64,000 nt of DNA from Malania oleifera (lineage: Eukaryota > Streptophyta > Magnoliopsida > Santalales > Ximeniaceae), in contig NC_080422.1 of NCBI RefSeq assembly GCF_029873635.1, positions 5,250,001 to 5,314,000 on the forward strand, in the 5' to 3' direction. The position numbers and the translations under genes were made by a program. The stretch's first letter is position 1, and each line of letters begins with the position of its first letter. Positions 47,376 through 59,490 of the stretch are shown one piece after another. The notes beneath the pieces are model-generated. The model saw only the letters and a list, made by a program, of their open reading frames with translations, was not told the DNA's origin and ran no database searches.

Positions 47376-49275
47376 TTTTTATATCTTGAAATTTTTAAGA
47401 ATGTAAATTTTAACATTGGAGATAGTTTTGAAATGCAGTTATTTAATACTTCGGTATAATAATATTCTAGGTTTATTTACTGTCGTTGTAAAATATTCTA
47501 CTTTCTACATTAATATTTTATAGCAAAAGTAAATAAACCTTGAATATTATTATACCGAAGTACTAAATAATTGCGTTGCAAAACTATCTCCAAAATCAAA
47601 TTTTACTGCCTTAAAAATTTCAAAATATAAAAACATATCTAATTTAATGTTTATTCTAAATTGCTCTTTCTAATCCCACCCACGCGCTTGCTACACCTGA
47701 TTTTCGATATGCTCTTCAAAGTTATCTGTAATATGAGATAATATTTAGGTGAGATGATGGTTAGTAAGTAAGAGAGATTATATATCAGTGTGTGGCTAAG
47801 ATGAAAATTACTATACCATAATTTTGTAATAATAACATTTAATACTGTAGCTTCAAAACTACATTTGAAAAATTGTAAAACATTTATAAATTTCTGTATA
47901 AAAATATTTTCATCAAACAATAGCTCTAAAATTCATAACCGTATACAATAATTATTAACTGTAAACTGTACCTATAATACTTTTATATATGTAATATACT
48001 TTCTTTTATGTTTTTATTTTAAATCATCATTTAGGTTTACTAAATGTAGCCATGTTCACATTAATATATATACTTACTTATACTGTAAAAACTTTTCTTA
48101 GGTCTGTTAATTGTAAGTCATGTTTACTCCCATGACAGGGTTGTGTGGTCCGAATATTGGACTTAATTGGTTGACCGACTAAACTAAATCAAATTGTAAC
48201 TATAATTGAGATTTCTCATTAAGTCCTGATCCGAAACTAGGTGTGCATTAGGAGAAATTCATTGTTCTGTAAAACCACTTTGTAAAATAGTGTGGGTCCA
48301 TTCTGTAAACTATAAACTATAAGTTACGATACCAAACATCTGTAATTTTGTGATCTCTGAACCATAAGAGATTTTAAAAATATACTAATATATATTTTAT
48401 GCAATTAAAAAAATATCATAAAATTTTACCATATCTAATTGTTTCATAAAACATGCAGCGTAATTTAATAAAAATAAACTCATGCTACACAATTTTCATG
48501 TTAAAAATATTTATTTTTAACAGAATATCATAATGTCGTAAATTACTTGAGAGATTCATAATATTTTCTTAAAAAAATAAAATCATATATATTTTAAAAA
48601 AAACTAACATAATCAAACTCACTTACCATTAAACTTTGGTACATATTTTATAAAAAACTGATATAATCAAACTACTTATCCTAACTTAACCCTATGAAAC
48701 GGTCACAATGAGTTTTTATCTCTTAAGAAATGAGATTGGAAAGAGTGGAAGAGTGAAAATTTTAAGTGTATAAAAAATAAAAATTCTCTTTCCACCACTA
48801 ATTCTTTTACTCACTTTTCTTTCTCTTATTCTGGAAAAATTTTCACATAAAAGTTGTGAGATTTCAATAGAGAGAACTCTCATATTTATAGGGAAAGGAG
48901 GGTAGGGAAAATAAGGTTGCAGAAGTTATACATGAGAGAAGGAAAGAGAGAGGAAGAGAGAGAAAAGAAACACAAATAATGGGGGAGAAGGCTGCAGGAG
49001 AAAAAGAGGGGGAAGGAAGAGAGAATGAGAGAGAAAATAAAAACAAATGGGGGGTTGGTCGCTACGCAAGAATAAAAGGGGAAAAGGAAAGAGAGAAGTG
49101 AGAGAAAATAAATAAATAAAGGGGCTGTGGAGGAAGAGAGAGAGAAAGAGAGGGAGAGAGAGAGATTATTTGGGGGAGAATTAATTGGGGAGGAGGCTAG
49201 CATGGGAAGAACATAAGGGGAAGGAAAAGAAAAAATAATGAGGAAAGGGAAAGCTAGTGGGAAAGGGAGTGGAGG

Positions 49276-51002
49276 TGTTGACTTTGGTGTATTCCTAAGA
49301 GGGGGGTGAATTGGAAATTTAAATTTTCTTCCTAGGTTAAACTATCCAGCAGCAATATATATACAACCTAGAGTTTGTCTATGCAATTCCAAATATGCAG
49401 ATAAATATAAGATGTAGAAATTAAATCATACGCAGCATTCACACTATAACATACATGTGCAGGAATATAAATAGTGGAAATGTAAAGTGCACACATGATA
49501 TGTTATCGGGATTCGACCAATATTGCCTATGTCCCCACCTCTATCTCGCAAGCTCGAGGATTCCACTATGGCTTACTTGACAGGTGGAGCGGCACCGATT
49601 ACAATCAGACCAATTAATAGGGTTGACCTCAACCTAATGCCGCACCTTACTAGGATGGTGCACCTAACTTTCCTAACCGGGTCTAAGTCAATCTGAAACT
49701 ATTCAAAAAGGCTAGTCTCCCTCTTCAGGCCCACGCCTAGAATACAATAATTAATATAATTTTCGTACAATGAAAAGTGCTTCTAACACAAGTAGATTTG
49801 CACAACAATTCAGCATAGTATAATTAATGCACACCAATAATGTAAGAACAATAAGCTCAATGGTGTATTTGTGCAATCAACGCTCTAAGTAATGACTTTC
49901 TCAATACAAGCACAAGAGTGTATCAACAAGTTAATCTTTGAAACTATGTAAAGACTAAAATCTCAATCACAGTTTAGGGTTTCAATGATTTGTACCAAGA
50001 ATAATCAGAATATCTCAAAAATATTTTCTCAATATCAAAACACAAAGAGATATTCAAAAATAAGTTCGTAAAAATATTTTTGCACACATAAAAATATGAG
50101 CTAAGGTGTCTTACAATATGAGTGCAAAGACCCACAAGCACTAAGTTTTCCCACTCAAAAGATTTATTAAATTAAATCTAGAGGGAAAACTAAGTTCAAC
50201 CCTCATTCCAAAAATCAACAAAGTAATGACCAGATGAGGGTTTCTAGCAATATAACATAATGGATAACACACTCACAAAGCTAGATTTTTCAAAGGAATG
50301 GTAGTGTATGAGTGTATAGGGCTTGTATGAAGAAATAGGCCTTAGGAAATTTCAAAGAATTTCTTCCCTAATCAATGTGTTAATTGCTTGCTAATCCAAG
50401 CAAATGAATCCCTATATATAGAGAAGGTTAAAATTATAACCATTGGGGATAAGTAGGGTATTATTAAATTTGTTTAAAAAACCATTTAGGAAAATTAATC
50501 CTGTTTAACTTAACCCTGTTTAATTGAAGTAAAATAGGACTTAGAGGGATAATTCTGTGAGGCTTCAATTAATTCCCCTAATAATATATGTGATATTGGG
50601 GACTATCTTACGTGTAAGTGCAAGGACCTAGGATCTTTTCTAAGGTTTTTAGGCATTTTAACTTATCCTGAAAAACCTAGCGTTGGTCGATCGAAGTCTT
50701 GTCTAAGGTCTTTCGATTTCCAAGTGATGTGTAGGGACCTATGGTCGTTCTAAGACTTTTGAGTTTGTAGTTCCTACATGCATGATATGCAGATTATTAC
50801 AGACCTTTCCTATATTACTATTACAGATCGGAATTAATCATAATATAAATTACAATAATTGAATCTTCTGGGTCTTTATTCTTCAAGTTTTCGCATGTCA
50901 TCAAATGATCTTGCTAGTATGGACCTACACACAAACTTGATAGACATTAAATACCTTGTATTTGTCATTATCAAAAATGAGATAAGACTCAAAAAATCAA
51001 CA
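49276..51002 (-). mobile_element. 3' LTR of a SIRE-like copia element
   Basis: On the minus strand it starts TGTTGATTTTTTGAG at 51002 and ends CACCAAAGTCAACA at 49276. A direct repeat of its downstream part is found at 54447-55992. It stands where the right arm of the palindrome stops. The 5 bases outside are GGAGG; the partner duplication would lie beyond the window, because the other LTR is interrupted by gypsy C. Confidence 0.85.
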
Positions 51003-53361
51003 ATCACCCCATTTTTTTATGATGACAAATACAAATGCAAAAATGGATAAAGCCAAATAAAGCTCCCCCTAAGAATATGCATACCAATTTTTGCAAAGTA
51101 TATTTCTCCCCCTTTGGCATCAGCAAAATTGGCGTAAAAAAATATAACTATTTTTGAAAAATATAACAATTTGAGAACACAAACAATATAACTGATCATT
51201 TACATTTGAAATGACATAACAAACATGATTAGACTAGGATCATCCACAAACCATAGAAATTTAAGTCATGTCATAAGACCCATAAAAGATTTGATTTTAA
51301 AACATACGACATATGATAACAGGTAGAAGGTTTGAGCATAAAACAATCTAACTAGTTCGTATGCATTTTCATGTGTAGTTACTGAACCAGTTATGCAATT
51401 TTGTAACATATATATGTATATAATAATAAATATATATCCCCCTTTTGATGTTTTCAAGAAATACTAGGGGTGCTTGTTGAAAAAGAAACTTTAATTTATA
51501 GCACATGCAAACAGAATTTTTCTGATGAATATTTAAGTATAAAACATCTCATGACCAGAAAAATACAACCATATGCAACTTAAAGATATATTCGAAGATA
51601 AAAACAAGATCATATGACAAAAATGGATGACTGTGGTGAAATTACATATTTCAACTTAAGATTTTCAATATAATCATTTTATTCAAGCACATGCCACACT
51701 TGATTCAATGACAGATCTAAGCTAAGAAGTTCGTGAGCATAATATGATTGGCATTTTAATTTTATATGCTCCCCCTATCAATTTGAATTCTAAATTAGAT
51801 GCAATAAATTGCTTATACCAGATAAAAAATTATTTCATTATGCCTAGTAGTATAAGCCATCATTTTGAAACTTTAAACCAACCATACTAATTAGTAATCA
51901 ACTATATTTATCCTTATCAGTATAGTTGTCCCTATAGGCAACAAGTGCATCGGAAATTGATATTAAGGCATTCTATAATGCTCATTACCAAGAGTAATCC
52001 ATATCACAATCATAAAACCATGAAAGCTAGATATTATGCTCAAGGTTTCTAGAAGACCCTCAATATTTCAAAAAGCGAAGTGATGCATTTGAGTCTTTTA
52101 AGTTCTTTCTATAGGGATGGAGCTGGGCTCCCCTAAAAGTTCGATGATTATGCAAGGATAAAGTTTAATATTCAATTAGTTTTCACTCATCTTTTCAAAA
52201 ATATTTTTATAATTTATTTTAACATAATCATCATTGTACAAGGTTTTACTTTGGGAAAAATCTACCGAAATTTCAGCAGCATGTCGTCTGTAAATTGGAC
52301 GTTTTTCCCATAAAACTTGTACCTGATAGGTTCAAATAAGCAATTTATAATTCAGTTCAAGGCACACAAGAAGCTATATCTACTACCAACATGCAATACA
52401 CATCACTACATCCGCCATGCAGAAGACATTCAACACAAGCATGCAATCAGGTAGCTAAAAAAAATGATGTAATATATAAATCATCCATAAAAAAGATTCA
52501 ATTGTTTAATGCATTATGGATAGCAATTTGTAATGCTGTTCAGAAAAATATATGAGTATAAATGATATGATATCAAGAGAGCATTTCAATTTATAACCAT
52601 GAAAGACAAATGCTCCCCCTGAGTTATGCACTTGACTCATTTTATGTCTTTCTTTCATCTTCAAGTTCAATAACCAAGAGTTATAATATTTTCAATGATT
52701 TTAGCTTGGCTTTGAGTTCTTAGGCTTATCAGACCAAAAAGTCACAATGATATTTCTTTAAGTGAACTAAGCCTACATTACCTCTTTTCATTATGAATCC
52801 TAATGAGTGAGAGACATAAGTTCAAATGGCTTTGAATTTTAAGGTTCATGCATAGGTTTCTATGAATTTCGTTATATCATCTAGATTGAACCCTATATCA
52901 ATCATTTTAGCCATTTAACTTAATTCATGAGGATGAAGCTCTAAATGATTTTATATAAAGTTTAAGAGCAAGTAAAGGGGAATTTTGAAAAATACTCTTA
53001 AATAATAACATTTTCATTAAGTTTAGAAGAGTATTTAGGAGACACTGGACATCTTCCAAAATATTTTCGTGATAGTAATCATGTCCAGGCTTGGTCATAG
53101 AGCATATAGGAGAATATGAATATTTTTTATCAATGCTCTTTGGAGATTGGAATGTATGCTTTGAATATGATTACAATTTTTTGGAGAAAGGATATAAACC
53201 AATCAGATGATGGATTTTTATCTGATGTGATCGTGGTATGGTAAAGATTTCCTATGAAGGAGATGGTAGGCCAAAACCACCTCACTAGTCTATTGACATT
53301 ACTAACCCCTAAATCTAATCCTGGGGTCTAAGGAAAAATTAATTAGTTTGATCAATTTAAT
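51003..53361 (-). other. Non-coding 3' internal region of the SIRE-like element
   Basis: No reading frame of note is present. GCTCCCCCT, CTCCCCCTTTGGCATCAGC and related segments recur (near 51062, 51107, 51771 and 52613), which I associate with the region before the 3' LTR of SIRE-type elements. The expected pol genes are absent between here and gag. Confidence 0.6.
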
Positions 53362-54400
53362 TTAAATCCTTTTTTCCTTAGGTCCTACGGGGTTTGCTTC
53401 GCTGATTGTCCATTTCACTTCTTTTTGTAAGCCTCTAGTACTTTTGGATGAGCAAGTATTATATGCATGTAAAGAATTTTGCTTACATCTCCTATTTTCA
53501 TTTGATAAGGCAGTTGAATGACTATGGGCATTATCAATCAAGCCTAAGCCCTTTTTAAAGTGATTTTTATTTTTGATTCCTAAGGGTTTATTATGGATCT
53601 TCTTTTCACTTCCTTCCAAGTAGACACTTTTCAATATCTTCTCAATCGTTTTCTTTTCTAAGACAACATGATATTCTTTCAATTTTTTGAACTGTGTTGT
53701 CACCTTCTTATTTCCATTCTTAAAAATATTTTTCTACTTAGATAACTTAACTAGAAATTTATTCATTTTCAATAAAGTCTTTTCTAGTTTTTCATACGAC
53801 AACATGCTTTCATTATTCCATTAAGCACATGATTCATCATAAGAATTAACACTATAATTTTCACATAAATCATTGCATGCATCATCAACAGATTTATCAT
53901 GATATTCAACACATGATTCAGCATTTGACATATCACAGGATTTGGCACAAGAATCATCAATTGAGCTAGAGTGAGAATTATATACCTCCTTTTTCTGTTA
54001 ACGCAATCACCTCGTGATTTACCACTTCTAGTTCCTTTGAGCTTGACATTTCTGAAGTGGTGGTCTCCTTTTTCTGGGTCTCTCCATACTTCTTTTCGAG
54101 TTCAACCCAGATCTTTCTCACATTTTTACATGCCATAATTTCATGAAAAATAGGAGAATCTAAAGCACAATATAATAAATCCATGGCATATGAATTTGCA
54201 TGCATTATACTATTATCATTTTCAATTGGCATACGAATTTCTTTATCAATCACCTGTCAGGCCCTCCAGTCCATAGATTTTATAAAAATGCTCATTCAAA
54301 TTTTTTAACGGGTGTAGTTAACACCACAAAACAATGGAGGACTTGAAGGTGATCGTCCCTCTCCGAATGGGGATACACCAATGTGAGTCATCCTGATCTT
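53362..54400 (-). pseudogene. SIRE-like gag fragments
   Basis: Minus-strand pieces run in gag order. Near 54385-54270 there is MTHIGVSPFGEGRSPSSPPL and FCGVNYT with stops, then VIDKEIRMPIENDNS and NSYAMDLLYCALDSPIF at 54253-53978. A later lysine-rich piece lies at 53703-53362 (KKLKEYHVVLEKKTIEKILK). The start of copia gag (the FxGxNYxxWK-type block) and the YCALxxxEF block are the recognisable parts. No knuckle, protease, integrase or reverse transcriptase is found, so most of pol has been deleted. Confidence 0.72.
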
Positions 54401-54429
54401 TAACAAAAACATTTAAGTCAATGTTATGA

Positions 54430-54443
54430 GACTCTGATACCAA
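54430..54443 (-). promoter_or_regulatory. Primer-binding site of the SIRE-like element
   Basis: The minus strand reads TTGGTATCAGAGTC just inside the LTR. It matches the initiator-Met primer site except for the last base and sets the element on the minus strand. Confidence 0.82.
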
Positions 54444-54446
54444 TTG

Positions 54447-55992
54447 GTGACTTTGGTGTATTCTCAAGAGGGGAGGTGAATTGGAAATTTAAACTTTTTT
54501 CTTAGGTTAAACTATCCAGCAGTAGTATATACACGACCTAGAGTCTATCTATGCAATTCCAAATGCATAGATAAATATAAGATGCGGAAATTAAATCATA
54601 CGCAACATTCACACTATAACATACATGTGCAGGAATATAAATAGCGAAAATGTAAAGTGCACACACGATATGTTATCGGGATTTGACCAATACTGCCTAC
54701 ATCCTCGCCTCTATCTCGCAAGCTTGAGGATTCTACTATGGCTCACTTAACGGGTAGGGTGACACCGATTACAATCAGGTCAATTAATGGGGCTGACCTT
54801 AACCTATATCCGCACCTTACCAGGATGGTGCACCTAACTTTCCCAACTGGGTCTAAACTAATTTAGGACTATTCAACAGGGCTAATCTCCCTCTTCAAGC
54901 CCACGCCTGGAATACAATAATCAATATAATTTTTGTACAATGAAAAGTGCTTCTAACATAAGCAAATTTGTACAACAATTTAGCATAGTATAATTAATGC
55001 ACACCAATAATGTAAGAACAATAAGCTCAATGGTGTATATGTGCAATCAACGCTCTAAGTAATGACTTTCTCAATACAAGTACAAGAGTGTATCAACAAA
55101 CTAATCTTTGAAACTATGTAAAGATTAATATTTCAATCACAGTTTAGTGTTTCAATGATTTGTACCAAGAATAATCAGAATATCTCAAAAATATTTTCTT
55201 AATATCAAAGCACAAAGAGATATTCAAAAATAGGCTCGTAAAAATATTTTTGCACACATAAAAATATGAGCTAAGGTGTCTTGCAATATGAGTGCAAAGA
55301 CCCACGAGCTCTAAGTTTTCCCACTCAAAAGATTTATTAAATTAAATCTGGAGGGAAAACTAAGTTCAACCCTCAATCCAAAAATCAACAAAGTAATGAA
55401 CAAATGAGGATTTCTAGCAATAGAACACAATGGATAAGACACTCACAAAGCTAGATTTCTCAAATGAATGGTAGTATATGAGTGTATAGGGCTTAGGAAA
55501 TTTCAAAGGATTTTTTCCCTAATCAATGTACTAATTGCTTGCTAATCCAAGCAAATGAACCCCTATATATAGAGAAGGTTAAAATTATAACCGTTGGGGA
55601 TATGTAGGGTATTATTAAATTTATTTAAAAACCATTTAGGAAAAATTAACCCTGTTTAAGTTAAAATAACCACGGTAAAAATTAAGACAGCCCAAAAGTT
55701 TCAGGTGCTTGACCCTCGATTCGTTCACTCGAAACAGACACAACAGAAAAAGTGATTTTTGAATTGCGGGTGCCTAAATTATGGCTCGGTTTGCTGACCA
55801 AAGGCGATTTTCATTCTGTCCGACGTTCGGTCACCTGGTCCTGAGTTTGGTTTATCGAACTCATATGTTCAATCGCCCGAGGGTATTTTGAACGTAAAGC
55901 TCAGGTGCTTGAGTTGTTAGAAAGGTACAGGGTACAAGTTCGGTTGACCATGGATGGTGAAGTCCTTTTGGGTTCGATCTCTTGAAGTAAGG
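54447..55992 (-). mobile_element. 5' LTR of the SIRE-like element, interrupted by gypsy C
   Basis: It is collinear with 49276-50520 at first (GACTTTGGTGTATTC, CAATTCCAAATGCATAG, CCCCTATATATAGAGAAGG). It then carries a segment with GGTCACCTGGTCC and TCGCCCGAGGG units of the type seen in 45310-47375. The expected outer end CTCAAAAAATCAACA is not reached, because the sequence switches to the LTR of gypsy C at 55993. The rest should lie beyond the window's right end. Confidence 0.8.
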
Positions 55993-56310
55993 TGTAGAGA
56001 CCCAAACCCATAAAATGAGGAAATAAATAAGAAAAAGGGTAAAAGGTAATTTTGGTAAGCTTCGTCAACGAAGCCAAGGTTCTCGTCGATGAAGGCTTTT
56101 CTATGCTTCGTCACCGAAATTCAGAGCCTTAGCGATGAAGAGATCTTTACCGACAGGAAAAATATCGGATGAGGGTTCGTCAACGAAGGAAGAGGTTCAT
56201 TGACGAAGAGCCTTCTGTGGCTCATCGATGAAGGCACCATTCATCGACAAGTTTGACCAAGTCAAGGGGTCTATAAATATCATTTTAAGTTGCTTCATGG
56301 TTAAGAAACT

Positions 56311-56368
<58 letters not shown>

Positions 56369-56781
56369 CAATCCTTCGTTGTTCGTCACCTGAATCCATG
56401 ATCCGACGTTACTACGTGGATCAAGGGGAAAATCTCTGCGATTATAGTGGATTGTATCTAGGGGTGGCAAAACGGGCGAGTGGGCCGGGTTTGGGCGGGT
56501 CGCCAACGGGCTGGGTCGTAAACGGATCGGGTCTTTAACAGGTCGAGGTTAAATGGGTGCCAATCATATAAACCCTAACCCGCCCGTTTAATAAACGGGC
56601 GGGTCGCGGGTTACCCATTTAAAAAAATATATTATTTTAAAATTTTAAAACCCCAAATTACAGCACATCTCTCTCTTATTTATTTAAAAAATTAAAGCCC
56701 CAAATTACAGCACATCTCTCTCTCTCTCTCATGGTTGAAGGGGAATTAAGCTTCCTCACTTGTCGCATCTCTCTCTCTCTT

Positions 56782-56817
<36 letters not shown>

Positions 56818-59159
56818 GGCTTCCTCACTTATCAGATTCAAACAAAATCAGTATACCATTAAGCCAGTAAGCCTGAATGACCACGAGTCAGCTGGAGACG
56901 GAGACGGAAACTGGGACGAAGACGGCAGCGAGCACCAAGAATGACCAGATTTGTTCTGGCAGATCAGACCAAACATGAGTGGAGAACTGCGAAGTCAAAG
57001 TTCAAACTGACCTGTGAGGCTACGAGGTTGAAATTGCAAGAGTCGAGGGCTTAAGAGGCGAGAGGATATGCCGCATGAGAGGAGGTTATTTGCGAGAGAG
57101 AGGCGGACCCGTGGAGTCGGGGTTGGGATTTTGTGGGAGAGGGAAGGATACTGCAACTCTGCAACTGCGATGATTGATGAAGATGGCCGCCAATCTCCCA
57201 CGCGACGAAGCAGAAGGAACGAAGGTAGTGATAGCCAGCGGGAGGCGGCTTCGACCACAAGGAAATTTAGGGTTTCGTGGAGTAAAGTTAATGTATAATA
57301 TATATATAGGAATATGAGCAAAATAAACGGGTCACCCAATGGGTGACCCGGCTCGAACCCGGTTGATCCGTTTATAAACGGGTCAACCCGTGACCCGCCC
57401 GTTTATTAAACGGATTGACTTTCTTAAACCCGAGCCCGTTTAAAATGGACGGGTCCGGGTGACCCAACGGGTTATGAACCGTTTTGCCACCCCTAATTGT
57501 ATCTTCGTTTTGAGGATTTCCTAGTTTTATCCCAAAATCGAGGTAAGGGTCTAAGTTCGTTTTTGGTTCGGTAGATCTGTAGTAAATAAGATTGTAATAA
57601 AGTATTGTTCTTTGGTTTTTAGGTTTTGAGAATTCGGTTCGTTGTTTTGGAGTCGGGTAGCTCGTGTTTCAGTAGTTAGAAAATAGGTAAGGGGATTTGT
57701 TTACATCAGTCTTTATAGAAAACTAAACTGCTAAAAAGTTAGCTTATGTTTATATGCACGTATTGACTACTTATTTACAAAGTTTTACCCAGGTAAAAAT
57801 ATTGGTTTTTCAGTTTTATGGTTTTAGTAAAAATGAGGGTTTTGGCATATGATCTCCAAACTTTTCAAAACTTCTTTACTTGCACTAAACTTATGTAGGA
57901 GGTGCTTGGACCCTTTTTGTTTTCCGTTTAAATGCTATTTTTCAAGTTATATACTATATAGCGGATTTTGACCAAACGAGTGTGACATATGATATGAAAT
58001 GGAATATGTGAATTTGTTTATATACGTATATGAACTATAGGAACTGGAGTTACATTTTACTATATGAAAATGTGGAAAATAGGTGCCAGTTATATACGGA
58101 GCTTTGTATGTTAAAAGGGTTAAACCGAGAATGTGTGCGCCAGTTTATACCATAGTATGAATGAATGAGTTTGTGAAAATACTGGAACTTTACAGGTGAT
58201 TTATGAATTGGAAACAAGTTAATTTGGTTTTATCGTAAATTGTATATATGATAATGGGACCGCAGCTTGTTACTATAAGAGCCTTAAAAAGCTCAATGTT
58301 ATATAAGAGCCTTAAAAAGCTTAAGCGCAGTTCCGTTGCTATATTCTGGATACAGTGCAACCACACATATGATTTTTAGTGTGGGTATCGAGATAGTTGG
58401 TTGGATTGGAGTGTGCCACTAGTGGATTAATGGACCAGGTGGATTCAGTCGGACTATAGTAAATCGCACAACTCGCGCCACGGGGCAGTATTGGCATAGT
58501 TATTATTGTTTCTAAGCTGTACGATTTTCTAAATATGCATATACATGATTTAAAAACTAAAATGGGCAATGTCACAGGTTTGAGTATCAAGCGGAGGGAT
58601 TGTACAGTGTATGGGCATGTACCTCACCCTAACCTCGGGAACTCTTGCTTGTTATGATGCTAAACCATCTATTATAGGAATTATGTCTATATATCTCCTA
58701 TATTACAGTGTTGAGAATATGCTATATATATGTAACTACTTTCTACTAGTTTGAATATTTATAGTCACACACTGATGTAATATCTTCCACCTTACTGAGA
58801 AGTGTCTCACCCCAACATACAACCTTTCTTTCAGGTCCCGTAGGACGTCTGTCCTAGTTGATAGAGGGACTTGGAGGGTCGTATTGTGTTTAACTTATTT
58901 AAGTATTTTGTATATGTAATCGACTTAGTTCAGAACATCTTTTTAGGGGTTGTAAGAACAGATTATGTTTTAAGTATGGTTTGCCTTATAGATTCCATGT
59001 GAATGTTTATGTTTTCCGCTATGCATGAGATTACAGTTTAGAATGAAATTCCCGTATGTCCCTATTCAAGGCAGGTTGTATATGTATGTTTATTAGAGGC
59101 AGGTGTATTATACAGGTATAGTAGCACTCTGGGGTTGTATATCGAGCCAAGGCATTATA
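55993..59159 (+). mobile_element. 5' LTR of Ty3/gypsy element C, carrying a hAT insertion
   Basis: It runs from TGTAGAGACCC at 55993 to GGCATTATA at 59159, directly before a perfect primer site. Without the hAT element it is about 2.1 kb, similar to the other gypsy LTRs. It has TCGTCGACGA-type motifs at 56060-56245, a TATA box CTATAAATATC at 56271, a long CT run at 56316-56364 and the AGTGTCTCACCCC version of the conserved motif near 58801. The upstream 5 bases TAAGG are the candidate target duplication. Confidence 0.87.
56459..57495. mobile_element. Non-autonomous hAT transposon with 8-bp duplication
   Basis: The element has 17-base inverted termini (TAGGGGTGGCAAAACGG at each end) and a perfect 8-base duplication ATTGTATC (56451-56458 and 57496-57503). 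Both are hallmarks of hAT elements. About 150 bases at each end are packed with ACGGGT, AACGGG and GGGTCG units in both orientations, the kind of subterminal repeats that hAT transposases bind. The middle has two direct copies of CCCCAAATTACAGCACATC (near 56652 and 56699) and CT repeats. No transposase frame is present; the 114-codon antisense frame at 56995-57339 has no recognisable domain. Length is 1037 bases. Confidence 0.93.
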
Positions 59160-59161
59160 GT

Positions 59162-59175
59162 TGGTATCAGAGCCC
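59162..59175 (+). promoter_or_regulatory. Primer-binding site of gypsy C
   Basis: TGGTATCAGAGCCC starts two bases after the LTR end and matches the initiator-Met tRNA site exactly. It fixes the plus orientation. Confidence 0.93.
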
Positions 59176-59490
59176 TTAGCTAGCCGAAAGTATAATATGG
59201 TTCACGATAAGACATTTGAGTTTTGCTTAGTATACCTAGAGACAGAAATCCATTGACAGAATTTTGTGTTTTTCTAGATCAATCGAAAGGTTTAGAAAAT
59301 CGCAGCAATCCATCGACGGTTTTGTTTCCGAGTGAAGGGGCCAAACTTGAGTTAGAATGAGCATGTTAAATCATTGGAGTATGTCAATATTAGGAATGTG
59401 AATTTAGGGAAATGAGTCTATAGTATTGTAGTACTAGTTGATACTTAGGTTATTAAGCTTCTTATTGATTTTCTTAATTGCTTCTTCGGT

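Larger units (their letters stand above)
29695..49275. repeat. Large near-palindrome, arms about 1.76 kb, split by insertions
   Basis: The left arm consists of about 29695-29777, 43726-45309 and 47381-47497; the right arm is 47512-49275 in reverse complement. The spacer is about 14 bases (47498-47511). Landmark pairs are GTTTATTTAC at 47471-47480 with GTAAATAAAC at 47529-47538, the ATCGAAAATCAGGTGTAGC block near 45232 with its complement near 47695, the TATAAATAGG box at 44064 with its complement near 48885, and GCTAGCCTCCTCCCCAA near 43730 with its complement near 49190. Each arm has the layout of a gypsy-type LTR (TATA box, then ACTGAGTGTTGTCTCACCC near 45173), so it may be two LTRs joined tail to tail. 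Arm identity is roughly 85-90% by eye. The insertions are the copia element and a SIRE-like solo LTR. Confidence 0.85.

Noticed and set aside
48864..49203. Antisense frames of 60-105 codons rich in Ser, Leu and Phe
   Set aside because: They are translations of GA/CT-rich simple sequence in the palindrome's right arm and have no domain or homology signal.
56995..57339. 114-codon antisense frame inside the hAT element as a transposase
   Set aside because: It is far shorter than a hAT transposase and lacks any hAT dimerisation-domain pattern.
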